Positions 10,706-18,974 of a stretch of DNA of 64,000 nucleotides are shown here, piece by piece. This DNA comes from JAJPJE01 sp963848375 (lineage in GTDB: Bacteria > Acidobacteriota > Terriglobia > Terriglobales > Acidobacteriaceae). How positions within the stretch are numbered: the first letter of the stretch is position 1; each line of letters opens with the position of its first letter. A model generated the notes under the pieces. That model saw only the letters and a program-made list of their open reading frames with translations, made no database searches and had not been told where the DNA came from. The position numbers were made by a program, and so were the translations under genes. The stretch lies in the NCBI GenBank assembly GCA_963848375.1, contig CAWKDK010000023.1:62001-126000 (forward strand), read 5' to 3'.

Positions 10706-11307
10706 TCGGGTCGTACCTGCGGATGAGCATAGGGAGGCCCTTGGCGGGGGAGGGCTGTCCTGGGTTGCGGGGGACGCTGTGGGGGATCTGAAACGGGGGA
10801 GGAAGCTGATGCCGGAATATTTCTTTCAGTGCCCGGCGGCGCGACGGAACTGAGGTCGATGGTTCCTTTGCTGTCGATCAGAAAACGGCCAGCAGTGCCG
10901 CCCACAGGACTGGTGAGTCCAGCGGCGTTAGGAGCGTGCAGGAACAGGAGATATCGTTCTCCGATGCGATAACGCTCTCCGGCCTGCCAGCGCCCGGGCC
11001 ACTCGAGCAGGTGGAATTCCTGGCCCGTTTGCGCACCGCGGACGCCGTTGTCGACGGCGAAGGTAATTTGCAGCGACGACTCGGCTGCCCCGGACTCCGG
11101 CACGATGCGGGAAACGTCAGCAACTCTTCCAAAGAAGATGATCGAAGCGTGCCGGGCGAGACTGGGTTGCATGGCTTCGATCTGCTGCACCGTCGTGCGC
11201 GATGCAGGACGGCGTGGAAGACGAGCAGAACGGGTCGGAGCTTGCGCCACCGCCAACAATGGCGCGAGCGCGAGGACAGCAACCACGAATTGCGAACGTC
11301 GCTTCAT
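10702..11307 (-). CDS. secreted hypothetical protein with proline-rich tail
   Basis: A 201-residue exported protein with signal peptide MKRRSQFVVAVLALAPLLAVAQA. The middle (IIFFGRVADVSRIV..., LQITFAVDNGVRGAQTGQEF, YRIGERYLLFLHAP) looks like an all-beta domain; I have seen such GRV.. / YLLFL patterns in secreted proteins annotated only as hypothetical. The tail from residue 160 is rich in P, Q and R. The stop overlaps the start of the large matrixin-like protein by four bases, so the two are translated together and probably act together outside the cytoplasm. I do not recognise a family. Confidence 0.6.
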   Translation of the reverse strand: MKRRSQFVVAVLALAPLLAVAQAPTRSARLPRRPASRTTVQQIEAMQPSLARHASIIFFGRVADVSRIVPESGAAESSLQITFAVDNGVRGAQTGQEFHLLEWPGRWQAGERYRIGERYLLFLHAPNAAGLTSPVGGTAGRFLIDSKGTIDLSSVAPPGTERNIPASASSPVSDPPQRPPQPRTALPRQGPPYAHPQVRPE

Positions 11308-11441
11308 CTCCTACTCAACAGGGGAGGACGGAAGCGCCATGCTAAGGGAGTGCGGATCAGGAAGCAGTGAGGAGGGCGGGAGAAAAAGGAGGATGATCTG
11401 GGAAAGAGTTCCCGTTACGAAAACCGAAGCAATCCGGTCGC

Positions 11442-12395
11442 CTAACGAGTTTTCTGTTCGGCGGCGCGGCCCACGGCGGAGAGATGCGCTCCGGCGAGCA
11501 GCAGCATGCCAGAAAGGAACGCCCAGAAAATAAAGGTCACAGAGATCGAGAACGGACCGTAGACGTTGGCAAAATCAAGATAAGGCAGCGACAGCACGTA
11601 TCCGTACTTGGCGATCTCCATGAGCAATCCGGCCAGAACCGCGGCGGGAAGGACGGCTTTCGCCGGTACCTTTCCATTCGGTAGCAGCCAGTAAATCAGG
11701 AAGAAGATGAAGATGCTGGCGATCACGGCGCACACTTTCATTACGGCCCAACCCACCGTGCGCGAAACGACATTCAGATGTCCGAAGAAAAGATAATGCA
11801 GCCAAACCTGATTCGTGGCCGTGAGCGCGACCGAAAGCAGGGCGAGCGATCCGCAGGCGAAGGCCAGTCCGAGAGAAACGAGCTGATTCTTCAGATACGA
11901 ACGATTCTTGGGGAAGCCCCAGACGCCGTTGAGCGCAACTTCCAGCGGCAGGAAAATGCCAGTCGAACTGACAAGCAGCATCACCACCGAGAATGGCCTG
12001 CACGCTATGGTGACGCGTCATGTTGCGCAGGTTCTTGATGATGAAGTCCTGGCCGGTGGGCAGATAGTCGCGCAACAGGTTCAGGACGACGTCGAACATG
12101 GCTTCCGAATGGAAGAAGCGCCGGATCAGCGTGAGCAGCAGCACCACGAACGGGAAAGAACGACAGAATGGCATTGCACGCGACGGAGAAGCCGAAAGTG
12201 TGCACGTCGGTGCGCGTCATGTACTTCAGCGTCGGCCAGGCCTGCTCGCGCAGTTCGAAGCCAATTTCGCCGAGCCAGCTCCCGCGGCTGGCGGCTGAGC
12301 GTGTGCTGAAAGAGCGGCTTGTCGAGAGGCGCATGCGTCCCCGGGGCTCGCTTTTCAGGAGCCAATGCGGGAGCCGAGCTTTCGCCAAAGGACAT
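11442..12395 (-). CDS. YihY/virulence factor BrkB family membrane protein, frameshifted
   Basis: An integral inner-membrane protein of about 310 residues. The pieces read in order: LREQAWPTLKYMTRTDVHTF and FSVACNAILSFFPFVVLLL (first helix, with the SFFPFVVLLL signature), then LRDYLPTGQDFIIKNLRNM, then MLLVSSTGIFLPLEVALNGVWG and four more hydrophobic helices ending YGPFSISVTFIFWAFLSGML. That is the usual six-helix plan. Extra bases at about 12153 (C in CCC) and 11994 break the frame, and a third shift near 12280 joins the likely start MSFGESSAPALAPEKR at 12395 to the body. The family was once called RNase BN in error; its true role, perhaps in envelope integrity, is unresolved. Confidence 0.75.
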
Positions 12396-12466
12396 ATAAA
12401 AATCGTATCAGAGTTGGCGGATTTGGTCTGGTGACGTGACGAGTTACGCAGGTGCAAGGGCGAGAG

Positions 12467-12504
12467 GAAGTTGGAAGTTAGAAGTTTGAAGTCAGAAGTA
12501 AAGA
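12467..12504. repeat. degenerate GAAGTT-type short tandem repeat
   Basis: Five imperfect units of GAAGT followed by two to four variable bases run through this stretch. It is one of four short-period degenerate repeats that lie just outside coding regions in this window. Confidence 0.6.
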
Positions 12505-12512
12505 CTGAGACA

Positions 12513-12545
12513 TTCCGGCCCTTGCTTCGCAAGGACCGGGCACCC
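12513..12545. repeat. TTCCGGCCCTTG palindrome, copy 1
   Basis: CCGGCCCTTGC and GCAAGGACCGG pair around a TTC loop, and the element ends in GGGCACCC. A second copy lies at 14096-14127. The GGGCACCC end is shared with the larger CCCACCC palindrome family. Confidence 0.65.
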
Positions 12546-12567
12546 GCGATCTACCAATACCTATTGG

Positions 12568-13143
12568 TTACTCGCACTGTTCCCACCATTCGTTCATCGA
12601 TAGCGTCACAGAGTACCAGTGCGTTTCTAGACGGCGCACTTCGTCCACATCACACGGGATACCTTTGAACTTTCCTGGCAAATGGCTGTTGAATGCCGCT
12701 GCCAGCGAATCTGTCGGGTCGAAGACAACATAGCTGGTCCAGTCGCCGACCGGAGCACCACCCCAGCCATCCCACTCGATGTGCCTGAATTGACCTCGTG
12801 CTGGATTTGCTTGCGCCAAAACCGCAGCCTTGAATCGATTCGACCATAAGAGCCATCGAAGCTGCGGGCGCAAAGTAGCCTCATTTTTCAACAATAGCCA
12901 TGAACAAGCAATCACTGCGGCTATCGTCAGCAGGACTCTGAAAAATGGACGGGGCTTTCTCGAAACAGCAGCCACAATCAGCAACGTGATTAGTGTTAAG
13001 CAGAGAATTGGTGCGATGAACAAGGCGTAGATCAGGCTGGCGTTGGCACTGATGACGAATAGCGCCAGAAGAAGAACACTCGCACCAATTGTCATGTAGA
13101 GCGGCAGTTTCCAATTCAGATGGTGAGTGATTCGTTGAAGCAT
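12568..13143 (-). CDS. hypothetical membrane protein
   Basis: A 191-residue protein I do not recognise. Three hydrophobic helices occupy roughly residues 14-35, 37-60 and 68-85 (LYMTIGASVLLLALFVIS; LIYALFIAPILCLTLITLLI; FFRVLLTIAAVIACSWLLL). The rest (residues 90-191) is a soluble domain rich in Trp, including HIEWDGWGGAPVGDWTSYVVF and THWYSVTLSMNEWWEQCE. That pattern of an aspartate-tryptophan-rich body on a membrane anchor recurs in acidobacterial hypotheticals in my memory. It stands apart from its neighbours, with repeats on its downstream side. Confidence 0.55.
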   Translation of the reverse strand: MLQRITHHLNWKLPLYMTIGASVLLLALFVISANASLIYALFIAPILCLTLITLLIVAAVSRKPRPFFRVLLTIAAVIACSWLLLKNEATLRPQLRWLLWSNRFKAAVLAQANPARGQFRHIEWDGWGGAPVGDWTSYVVFDPTDSLAAAFNSHLPGKFKGIPCDVDEVRRLETHWYSVTLSMNEWWEQCE

Positions 13144-13281
13144 GCTGGCGCCCCGCGAGCATTATCTTAGGATGCTTATGTTGCTGCCTAGACGATTGTT
13201 GGCGATAGTGGAGATTATCACTCAGCACCGACTGCCACTTCATCCCTCTGCTGGTTCGGCGAGGAAAAGATTTGATTCGCA

Positions 13282-13639
13282 TTAACCGTCGGTTTCGATG
13301 GTGAGAGCGCGAGTTGCAGCTTTGGTCAGCTGGCGGGTGCGGGCGAGGTTGGTGGAGGCGAGTTGGAGTCCGTAGAGAAGGGTGCCGATGTCCTTGCGGT
13401 CGATAGGGCCCTTCATCAGAAAGCGCAGTAGGCGCATGATCGCGATTTGGATGGCATCCGGCGTCTTCGAGCACCGGCAATTGGTCATTGAGGTTATGAG
13501 CCGCGGGTAGAGGCTTCATCGCCGCGTCATGGAATCGACAAAAGTCGGAATTGCGGCGTGCGGGTTGAGTGCAGCGCTCGCTATTGAGGCGCACGTGCTG
13601 GCAAACTGCTCCAGAAAAGGAATTCTTGAGTTCACTCAT
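13282..13639 (-). CDS. small Cys/His-motif protein of an acidobacterial family, frameshifted
   Basis: The N-terminal frame MSELKNSFSGAVCQHVRLN continues to RCTQPARRNSDFCRFHDAAM, with a C..H..C...C..H arrangement that may bind a metal. After PVLEDA an extra G at about 13460 moves the reading to the next frame, where DAIQIAIMRLLRFLMKG and IDRKDIGTLLYGLQLASTNL form two amphipathic helices and the gene stops at 13282. The joined product has about 118 residues. I recall many acidobacterial proteins with this layout (Cys/His head, then ED..IQ.....ll..L..g.ID....G.LLY.LQ.A..N). Their function is unknown. Confidence 0.6.
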
Positions 13640-13717
13640 AATCGGATTCTCCTAGGGGGAGGGGGTCAGAGAGTCTGTCCCGCAAAACAAAAGACTTATC
13701 CGTGGGACGAGAGATTT

Positions 13718-13774
13718 ATCCGACGGATAAGGCATCGGACATCCGACGGATAATGCGTCGGATATCCGTCGGAT
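13718..13774. repeat. 23-base tandem repeat built on ATCCGACGGAT
   Basis: ATCCGACGGAT occurs at 13718 and 13741 and its reverse complement ATCCGTCGGAT at 13764, exactly 23 bases apart each time. Each is an inverted repeat (ATCCG-A-CGGAT). A weaker relative, ATCCGTGGGAC, lies at 13698. The regular spacing of about two helical turns is what protein-binding arrays show. Confidence 0.65.
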
Positions 13775-14095
13775 TCTTCCCGAGTCGGTGAATCTGTTGT
13801 TCTCATGCTGGGTCGCGCAAGACGCAAGGTCTCTCGACTCGGGCGCGCTTCTCGCGCGCCTTCGCTCGACATGACAGGTTTTGTAACAAGCTCTTCGTCT
13901 CAATCCCCTATTCTTAGTGTGACAAATTTGAGGGTACCTACTGGACACTTTGGCCAAATTTATTTCTATCGTGGAATGATAGAGTTGCGGGGAAAATGCA
14001 GGATTTGGGGTCTTGACAACGGATTCCGCAAATGGGAAGTGGGGCACGCCGCCCTAAAATTCGTCGCTGATTAGCGAGATGTGGGAGCTCTGACC

Positions 14096-14127
14096 TTCCG
14101 GCCCTTGATTCGCAAGGACTGGCGCCC
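14096..14127. repeat. TTCCGGCCCTTG palindrome, copy 2
   Basis: TTCCGGCCCTTGATTCGC followed by AAGGACTGGCGCCC matches copy 1 at 12513 in all but a few bases and can form the same CCTTG/CAAGG hairpin. Confidence 0.6.
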
Positions 14128-14256
14128 AACGCTTCTCGGGCGACAAGGCCGAATCCTGGTAGTTACGAATGAACTGAAAATGCAGATCCCTCGCTCGCTT
14201 TGCGAGCTCGTGATGACAACAGTGGGAGGAGGCCGCGCCACTACGCCACGCCACCA

Positions 14257-14619
14257 TTATGTCGTCGGCTCCGTAAATTCCAGCCGGTTACCCCACAGAT
14301 CATTTGCATAGAACCGCCTGATTTCGGCTACCGCGGTGTCCCAAACGCAATTCACTCCGGCGCTCTTCAGTCGGTCGTAGACAGCTTCGATATCCGCCAC
14401 AGCGAAAGCCGGGTGCGCTTTGGTCGCCGGCGAGAATGGGTGTTGGACGCCAATGTGAAGTTGGTGGGAGCCAACTCGGAACCAGCATCCGCCGCGTGCG
14501 CGCAAGGGCTCGGGTTTCGGTATCTCTTCCAGTTGCAGCAACTCTCCAAAAAAGCGGCGTGCCTCAGCCTCACAGCCTTTCGGGGCAGCAATCTGCACAT
14601 GATCTATATCGCTAATCAC
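14257..14619 (-). CDS. VOC family (glyoxalase/bleomycin-resistance-like) protein
   Basis: A 120-residue protein opening VISDIDHVQIAAPKG. The two beta-alpha-beta-beta-beta modules of the vicinal-oxygen-chelate fold are visible: DHVQIAAP...ARRFFGELLQL and GVQHPFSPATKAHPAFAVAD...VYDRLKSAGV, ending in RFYANDLWGNRLEFTEP. Candidate metal ligands are the first His, the His of LHIGV, and Glu in LEFTE. I chose the GTG at 14619, which follows AACGAGG and matches the usual length; an upstream in-frame ATG at 14724 would overlap the divergent peptidase gene. The substrate is unknown. Confidence 0.75.
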   Translation of the reverse strand: MISDIDHVQIAAPKGCEAEARRFFGELLQLEEIPKPEPLRARGGCWFRVGSHQLHIGVQHPFSPATKAHPAFAVADIEAVYDRLKSAGVNCVWDTAVAEIRRFYANDLWGNRLEFTEPTT

Positions 14620-14715
14620 GAATACCTCGTTGCTTAAGGGTTCCGACTGGTCACAATCGTAGTCGCAGAAAGCGTACAATACAGGGTTTTTGGAAACATT
14701 CTCGGAGACCGACTG

Positions 14716-16467
14716 ATGCGACAATCCGCAATTCTCTTTCTAGCCCTGATTCTGGGATCGGCTGCCTTTGCTCAGACCAGCCCCACGGGTCCTCACAAAC
14801 CTGCACCTGCTCCTGAGCCGGTAAAGGCCGCTGGACCCGGTTCCTCGTTGCCTGCCTCGGCGCAAGCCGCGATGAAGGCCATTGATCCGAATCACATCAA
14901 GGCGCACGTGCGCTTTCTTTCCAGCGATCTGTTGGAGGGACGCGGTACCGGGCAGCGCGGAGGCGATATTGCCGCCGAGTACATCGCGACGCAGTTCCAG
15001 GCCTACGGGCTGAAGCCCGTGGGAGAGAACGGAACGTACTTCCAGAAAGTGCCGATGGTGGGCATCACGACGGAGCCGACCAGCACGATCGCGCTGGGAT
15101 TGCCAGGCAAGACGATGGATCTGAAACTCGGCGATGACGTGGTCGCTATGGATGAGAGCCAGGATCAGTCGAGCGACGTGAATGCGGACCTGGTCTTCAT
15201 CGGCTACGGAATCGACGCGCCCGAGTACAAGTGGAACGACTACAAGGGCGTCGACGTGAAGGGCAAAGTTCTGCTGATGCTGGTGAACGAGCCGCCGTCG
15301 GACGATCCGAACTTCTTCAAGGGCAAGGCGCTCACCTATTACGGCCGCTGGACCTATAAGTACGAAGAAGCGGCGCGCAAGGGCGCGGTCGGGGTCATCA
15401 TCATTCATAAAACTGACATGGCGAGCTATGGCTGGGATGTGGTGCGCAACTCGTGGGGCGGCGAGCGGTCGTACCTGCGCGCTACTGGTGAGCCGAAGCT
15501 GAAGCTGGCGTCGTGGGTGCAACTGGAGATTGCCCGGCAGATCGCACAGGCTTCGGGGAAGGATCTCGATCAACTGATGGAGCAGGCGCGGTCGCGCGAT
15601 TTCAAAGCGGTGCCGCTGCCGATCAAGGTGAAGGCGACGATGCATAGCCTGATCCGGCCATTCGATTCGCAAAACGTGCTGGCGATGCTGCCGGGTTCGG
15701 ATCCGAAGCTGAAGGATCAGGCGGTTATCTACAGCGCGCATTACGATCATCTTGGAATTCATCCGGGAGAAAAGGGCGACAACATTTATAACGGAGCGGT
15801 CGACAACGCGACCGGGTCCGCGGTCCTGATCGAGATGGCGCGCGCGTTTTCGCTGTCGTCGCAGAAGCCGAAGCGCTCGATTCTGTTCGCGTCGGTAACG
15901 GGCGAAGAGCAGGGGCTGCGCGGCTCGGAGTTCCTGGGACTGCATCCGCCGATTCCGGCTGGCGATCTTACGCTGGGGCTGAATTTTGACGGCGTCGCGC
16001 CTGAAGGTATTCCGGAAACCGTCGAAGTGTCGGGCGCAGAGCGCACCACGTTTTATCCGGTGGTGGAAGAGACGGCGCACAACTTCGGAATGCAGATCAA
16101 AGCCGACTCGAATCCTGGAGCCGGGTTCTACTATCGCTCCGACCATTTCAGTTTCGCGCGCGTAGGCATTCCTGCTTTCTCCGTGAACGAAGGGATGAAG
16201 TTCAAAGGCCATCCGGAAGAGTGGGGCGTGGAGCAGGAGAAGATCTACAACGAGAAGCATTATCACCAGCCAAGCGACGAGTACGACAACAGCTGGGACT
16301 TCACCGGCGTTGCGGATATGACGCGTTTCGGATTCGACCTGGGATGGAAAGCTGCATCGCTTCCCGACCGAGTCGCGTGGAAGTCGGGCGATGAGTTCGA
16401 AGCGGCGAGGAAGAACAGTCTGAAGCAGCTATCGCCGGCCGGAGAGGCGACAGGGAAGTCGCAGTGA
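14716..16467 (+). CDS. secreted M28 family aminopeptidase with PA domain
   Basis: A 583-residue exported zinc peptidase. Signal peptide MRQSAILFLALILGSAAFAQ is followed by a proline-rich linker. A PA (protease-associated) insert spans about residues 140-290 (VFIGYGIDAPEYKWNDYKGV). The M28 catalytic part holds the zinc ligands in YSAHYDHLG (His), VDNATGSAV (bridging Asp), GEEQGLRGSE (general base Glu and ligand Glu), LNFDG (Asp) and HYHQPSDEYD (His), so the two-zinc site is complete. M28 enzymes of this type remove N-terminal residues from peptides outside the cytoplasm. It is transcribed alone, divergent from the VOC gene. Confidence 0.9.
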   Translation: MRQSAILFLALILGSAAFAQTSPTGPHKPAPAPEPVKAAGPGSSLPASAQAAMKAIDPNHIKAHVRFLSSDLLEGRGTGQRGGDIAAEYIATQFQAYGLKPVGENGTYFQKVPMVGITTEPTSTIALGLPGKTMDLKLGDDVVAMDESQDQSSDVNADLVFIGYGIDAPEYKWNDYKGVDVKGKVLLMLVNEPPSDDPNFFKGKALTYYGRWTYKYEEAARKGAVGVIIIHKTDMASYGWDVVRNSWGGERSYLRATGEPKLKLASWVQLEIARQIAQASGKDLDQLMEQARSRDFKAVPLPIKVKATMHSLIRPFDSQNVLAMLPGSDPKLKDQAVIYSAHYDHLGIHPGEKGDNIYNGAVDNATGSAVLIEMARAFSLSSQKPKRSILFASVTGEEQGLRGSEFLGLHPPIPAGDLTLGLNFDGVAPEGIPETVEVSGAERTTFYPVVEETAHNFGMQIKADSNPGAGFYYRSDHFSFARVGIPAFSVNEGMKFKGHPEEWGVEQEKIYNEKHYHQPSDEYDNSWDFTGVADMTRFGFDLGWKAASLPDRVAWKSGDEFEAARKNSLKQLSPAGEATGKSQ

Positions 16468-16492
16468 TTGGTAATCGGGTAATTGGTAATTG
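16466..16492. repeat. degenerate GGTAATTG short tandem repeat
   Basis: GGTAATCG, GGTAATT and GGTAATTG follow one another directly after the M28 stop codon. Confidence 0.5.
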
Positions 16493-16519
16493 AAAACCTC
16501 GGAACCTGAAAGATTGAAC

Positions 16520-16558
16520 TCCCACCCGTCGCCAAACGAAGGCGCGGGTGGGGCACCC
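16520..16558. repeat. CCCACCC/GGGGCACCC palindrome, copy A
   Basis: Outer arms TCCCACCC and GGGTGGGGCACCC enclose the inner stem CGTCGCC / GGCGCG with loop AAACGAA. It lies between the M28 gene and the cyclase-like gene. Confidence 0.75.
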
Positions 16559-16682
16559 GCAGCGATCCCAGCCTCCACAAACCTTAGTAACTTTCGATCA
16601 TTACCCACGTCATGCTAGGCTCGGCGTTGCAATTCCGGAAATTGCGGGTCGCAGCATTGCGTCGAACGACGGTCGTACAGGT

Positions 16683-18911
16683 ATGTCTCCATTTTCGTTT
16701 TTCCAACGCGAGAGTCTCAGCGAACTAGCGCGGCAGCTTGAACTAGGCGCGTATGCGCCGCTCGTTGAGTTCAAGGGGCTGGTGCCGGGAGTCGACAACG
16801 TCCGTTTCGACGTGTCGCTGAGTGCCACGTTCATCGAGCTCTCTCGCGCCCACATCGCACGGCTGATCGCCAAAGCCGGCAATGTGGAAGATCTGCTCAA
16901 CTCCAAGCCGGTGCAGTCGTATCGCGATGTGCAGGTGTCGCCTGGGAAGGCGAACCAACCCGCTAACGACGTCACCGACTTCAAGCGCCGCATCAGCGAA
17001 TTGCAGGTGGCTGCGCTGAATCGCGCCAAGAACGAAAACAATAATTCCCTGGACTTGCTGGCGCGCGTTGCTGTCCTGAAATTTCTGCGTATGGAGTTAA
17101 GCGAACAATTTTCGAGCACGTTGGAGCGGCTTCGCGCCAAGGTCAAAGCCTACGAAGGTCCGCGTCACAACGGCGGAGGCAAAATAGTAGAACTGCGCGA
17201 GGCTTGCGCGGCCTTCCAGTTAGGCAAGAAGACGATATTGCGCAAGGCCGGGCACGAGCTGTTCCACACGTTACGCGAAGTCGAAAAAGAGACGTTGGTT
17301 CGCATGCGGCGATCGTTGCTCGGCACCAGCGAGGCTCCGGGATACGACTTATTCGTGAATCAGCTAATCTTCACGGAAAACGGGCGCGACGATCATATGA
17401 ACGCCGAGCACTACGTAATGTTCGGCAATTTCGAGAAGGATCCCGATCGTTATCCGCGCATTCTTGAACTCGCCCGTGGCTTCCTCGCTTCGCTGGAACT
17501 CAGCATCGATCAGGACTATGACGATCTGCTGGCATATCCCGAGAACGCGCAGGAGTTAGTCGGCGCCGGTGTGCCAGAAGAGAATTCTGCGAAGGGAAAA
17601 ACGCAACGTGCGCTGCTCGATGAGTGGACGGAACTGCTCGAACGCGAAGGAGCGCTGGAATATATCGTTGCGGCCTATGAAACTGCGGCGATGCTATCTG
17701 AGTACTCGCCGACCATCAATGCGCAACAACTCAAACACGCGCTGATTACGCGCGAAGAGCGTGCGCGCGTGGAATCGCTGATGCAGGAACAGAGCAAACT
17801 CTCGCCAGCCACATTCCACAATGCGTTGCGGCGCGTAGGTGGATTGCGTGGGTCGGATCGCGGCAAGCTTGCCGGCCGCTTCCTGCGCGACTTCATGCGC
17901 TATCACCGTGATCTCCGGCGCTTGGACCTGCTGAACTCGCTGATGGACCAAGTCTCGGTGATTACTAACGAGAAGCTGCGCAATCTGTCCGAGATCAATA
18001 GCACGTTGTACGAGTTCTTGCTGCCGGAGGAAGACAAGCCGGCGGAAGAACGCGTCATCCATCATGTGATTCTTAAGGCGGACATTCGCGATTCCACCAC
18101 GCTCACGAGAACGCTGTTTGAGCGCGGATTGAATCCAGCGTCGTACTTCAGCCTGAACTTCTTCGAGCCAGTGAATAAGTTACTGCCGAAATACGAGGCG
18201 TCGAAGGTCTTCATCGAAGGAGATGCGGTAATCCTGGCGCTGTTCGAGCGTGAAGGGGAGCAGGGCTTCGGAGTGGCGCGCACCTGCGTGCTGGCGCGCG
18301 AGATGATCAGCATCGTGAAGGCTTATAACCAGAAGTCGGAAAAGGATGGGCTACCGACGCTGGAATTGGGCCTCGGCATCTCGTACCAGGATTCGGCGCC
18401 GATGTACCTGATGGACGGCACTTCACGCATCATGATTTCCAAGGCGTTGAATGAGAGCGATCGGCTGTCGTCATGCCATAAGGGCGCACGAAAAGTTCTG
18501 AACGGCACGCAGGGACTGTTCAGCGTGTACACCTTCCAGACGGTGGAAGACGAAGTCACGGGCGGCAATCCGGACGAGTTCCTGATGCGTTACAACATCG
18601 GCGGTATTCACATCAGTCAGGAAGCGTTTGCGAAGTTGCAGCAGGAAATTTCATTGCAGGCGTTCGATTTGAAAGTGCCGACGATGTGGCCGAATGAAGC
18701 AGTGCGGATCCATACCGGGCTGGTACCGGTGGGACAGGGATTGTTCCATCGCATCGTGGTGCGCGAAGGACGAGTGCCGCGCGTAGAAGCCGTGGATCTG
18801 TCCCTGAAACGCTGGACCGAGCGGCGGTATTTTGAAGTCTGCACGAACGAATCGATCTACGAGTTCGTGGAGCACCGGTTGAAACCGGGCGCTGTAGCGG
18901 TTCACGCGTAA
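16683..18911 (+). CDS. class III adenylate/guanylate cyclase-like protein
   Basis: A 742-residue soluble protein. The first 450 residues are mostly helical and have no family I can name. The catalytic homology domain covers about residues 455-620. LKADIRDSTTLTRTLF supplies the first metal Asp, VFIEGDAVILALFERE the second, LELGLGISYQDSAP the central strand, and ALNESDRLSS aligns with the VNLAARL transition-state motif, keeping both Asn and Arg. An active cyclase is therefore plausible; ATP or GTP use cannot be told. I chose the ATG at 16683 (MSPFSFFQRESL) over one at 16548 because the latter begins inside a palindromic repeat. Confidence 0.65.
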   Translation: MSPFSFFQRESLSELARQLELGAYAPLVEFKGLVPGVDNVRFDVSLSATFIELSRAHIARLIAKAGNVEDLLNSKPVQSYRDVQVSPGKANQPANDVTDFKRRISELQVAALNRAKNENNNSLDLLARVAVLKFLRMELSEQFSSTLERLRAKVKAYEGPRHNGGGKIVELREACAAFQLGKKTILRKAGHELFHTLREVEKETLVRMRRSLLGTSEAPGYDLFVNQLIFTENGRDDHMNAEHYVMFGNFEKDPDRYPRILELARGFLASLELSIDQDYDDLLAYPENAQELVGAGVPEENSAKGKTQRALLDEWTELLEREGALEYIVAAYETAAMLSEYSPTINAQQLKHALITREERARVESLMQEQSKLSPATFHNALRRVGGLRGSDRGKLAGRFLRDFMRYHRDLRRLDLLNSLMDQVSVITNEKLRNLSEINSTLYEFLLPEEDKPAEERVIHHVILKADIRDSTTLTRTLFERGLNPASYFSLNFFEPVNKLLPKYEASKVFIEGDAVILALFEREGEQGFGVARTCVLAREMISIVKAYNQKSEKDGLPTLELGLGISYQDSAPMYLMDGTSRIMISKALNESDRLSSCHKGARKVLNGTQGLFSVYTFQTVEDEVTGGNPDEFLMRYNIGGIHISQEAFAKLQQEISLQAFDLKVPTMWPNEAVRIHTGLVPVGQGLFHRIVVREGRVPRVEAVDLSLKRWTERRYFEVCTNESIYEFVEHRLKPGAVAVHA

Positions 18912-18974
18912 AGCAACATGCACCGCAGAGTTCGCAGAGGAAAATCTTCTATTTGTTGTCTTTCAAGCGGTGAA

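Larger units (their letters stand above)
13640..14256. other. intergenic region with two repeat types
   Basis: No gene is supported here. The region holds a 23-base tandem repeat (13718-13774) and one CCGGCCCTTG palindrome (14096-14127). The remainder is unremarkable, with a text-like stretch of mixed composition around 13800-14050. Confidence 0.5.

Noticed and set aside
14740..16266. 508-codon open frame antisense to the M28 peptidase
   Set aside because: Rich in Arg and His and without any domain; it mirrors the strongly coding frame of the peptidase.
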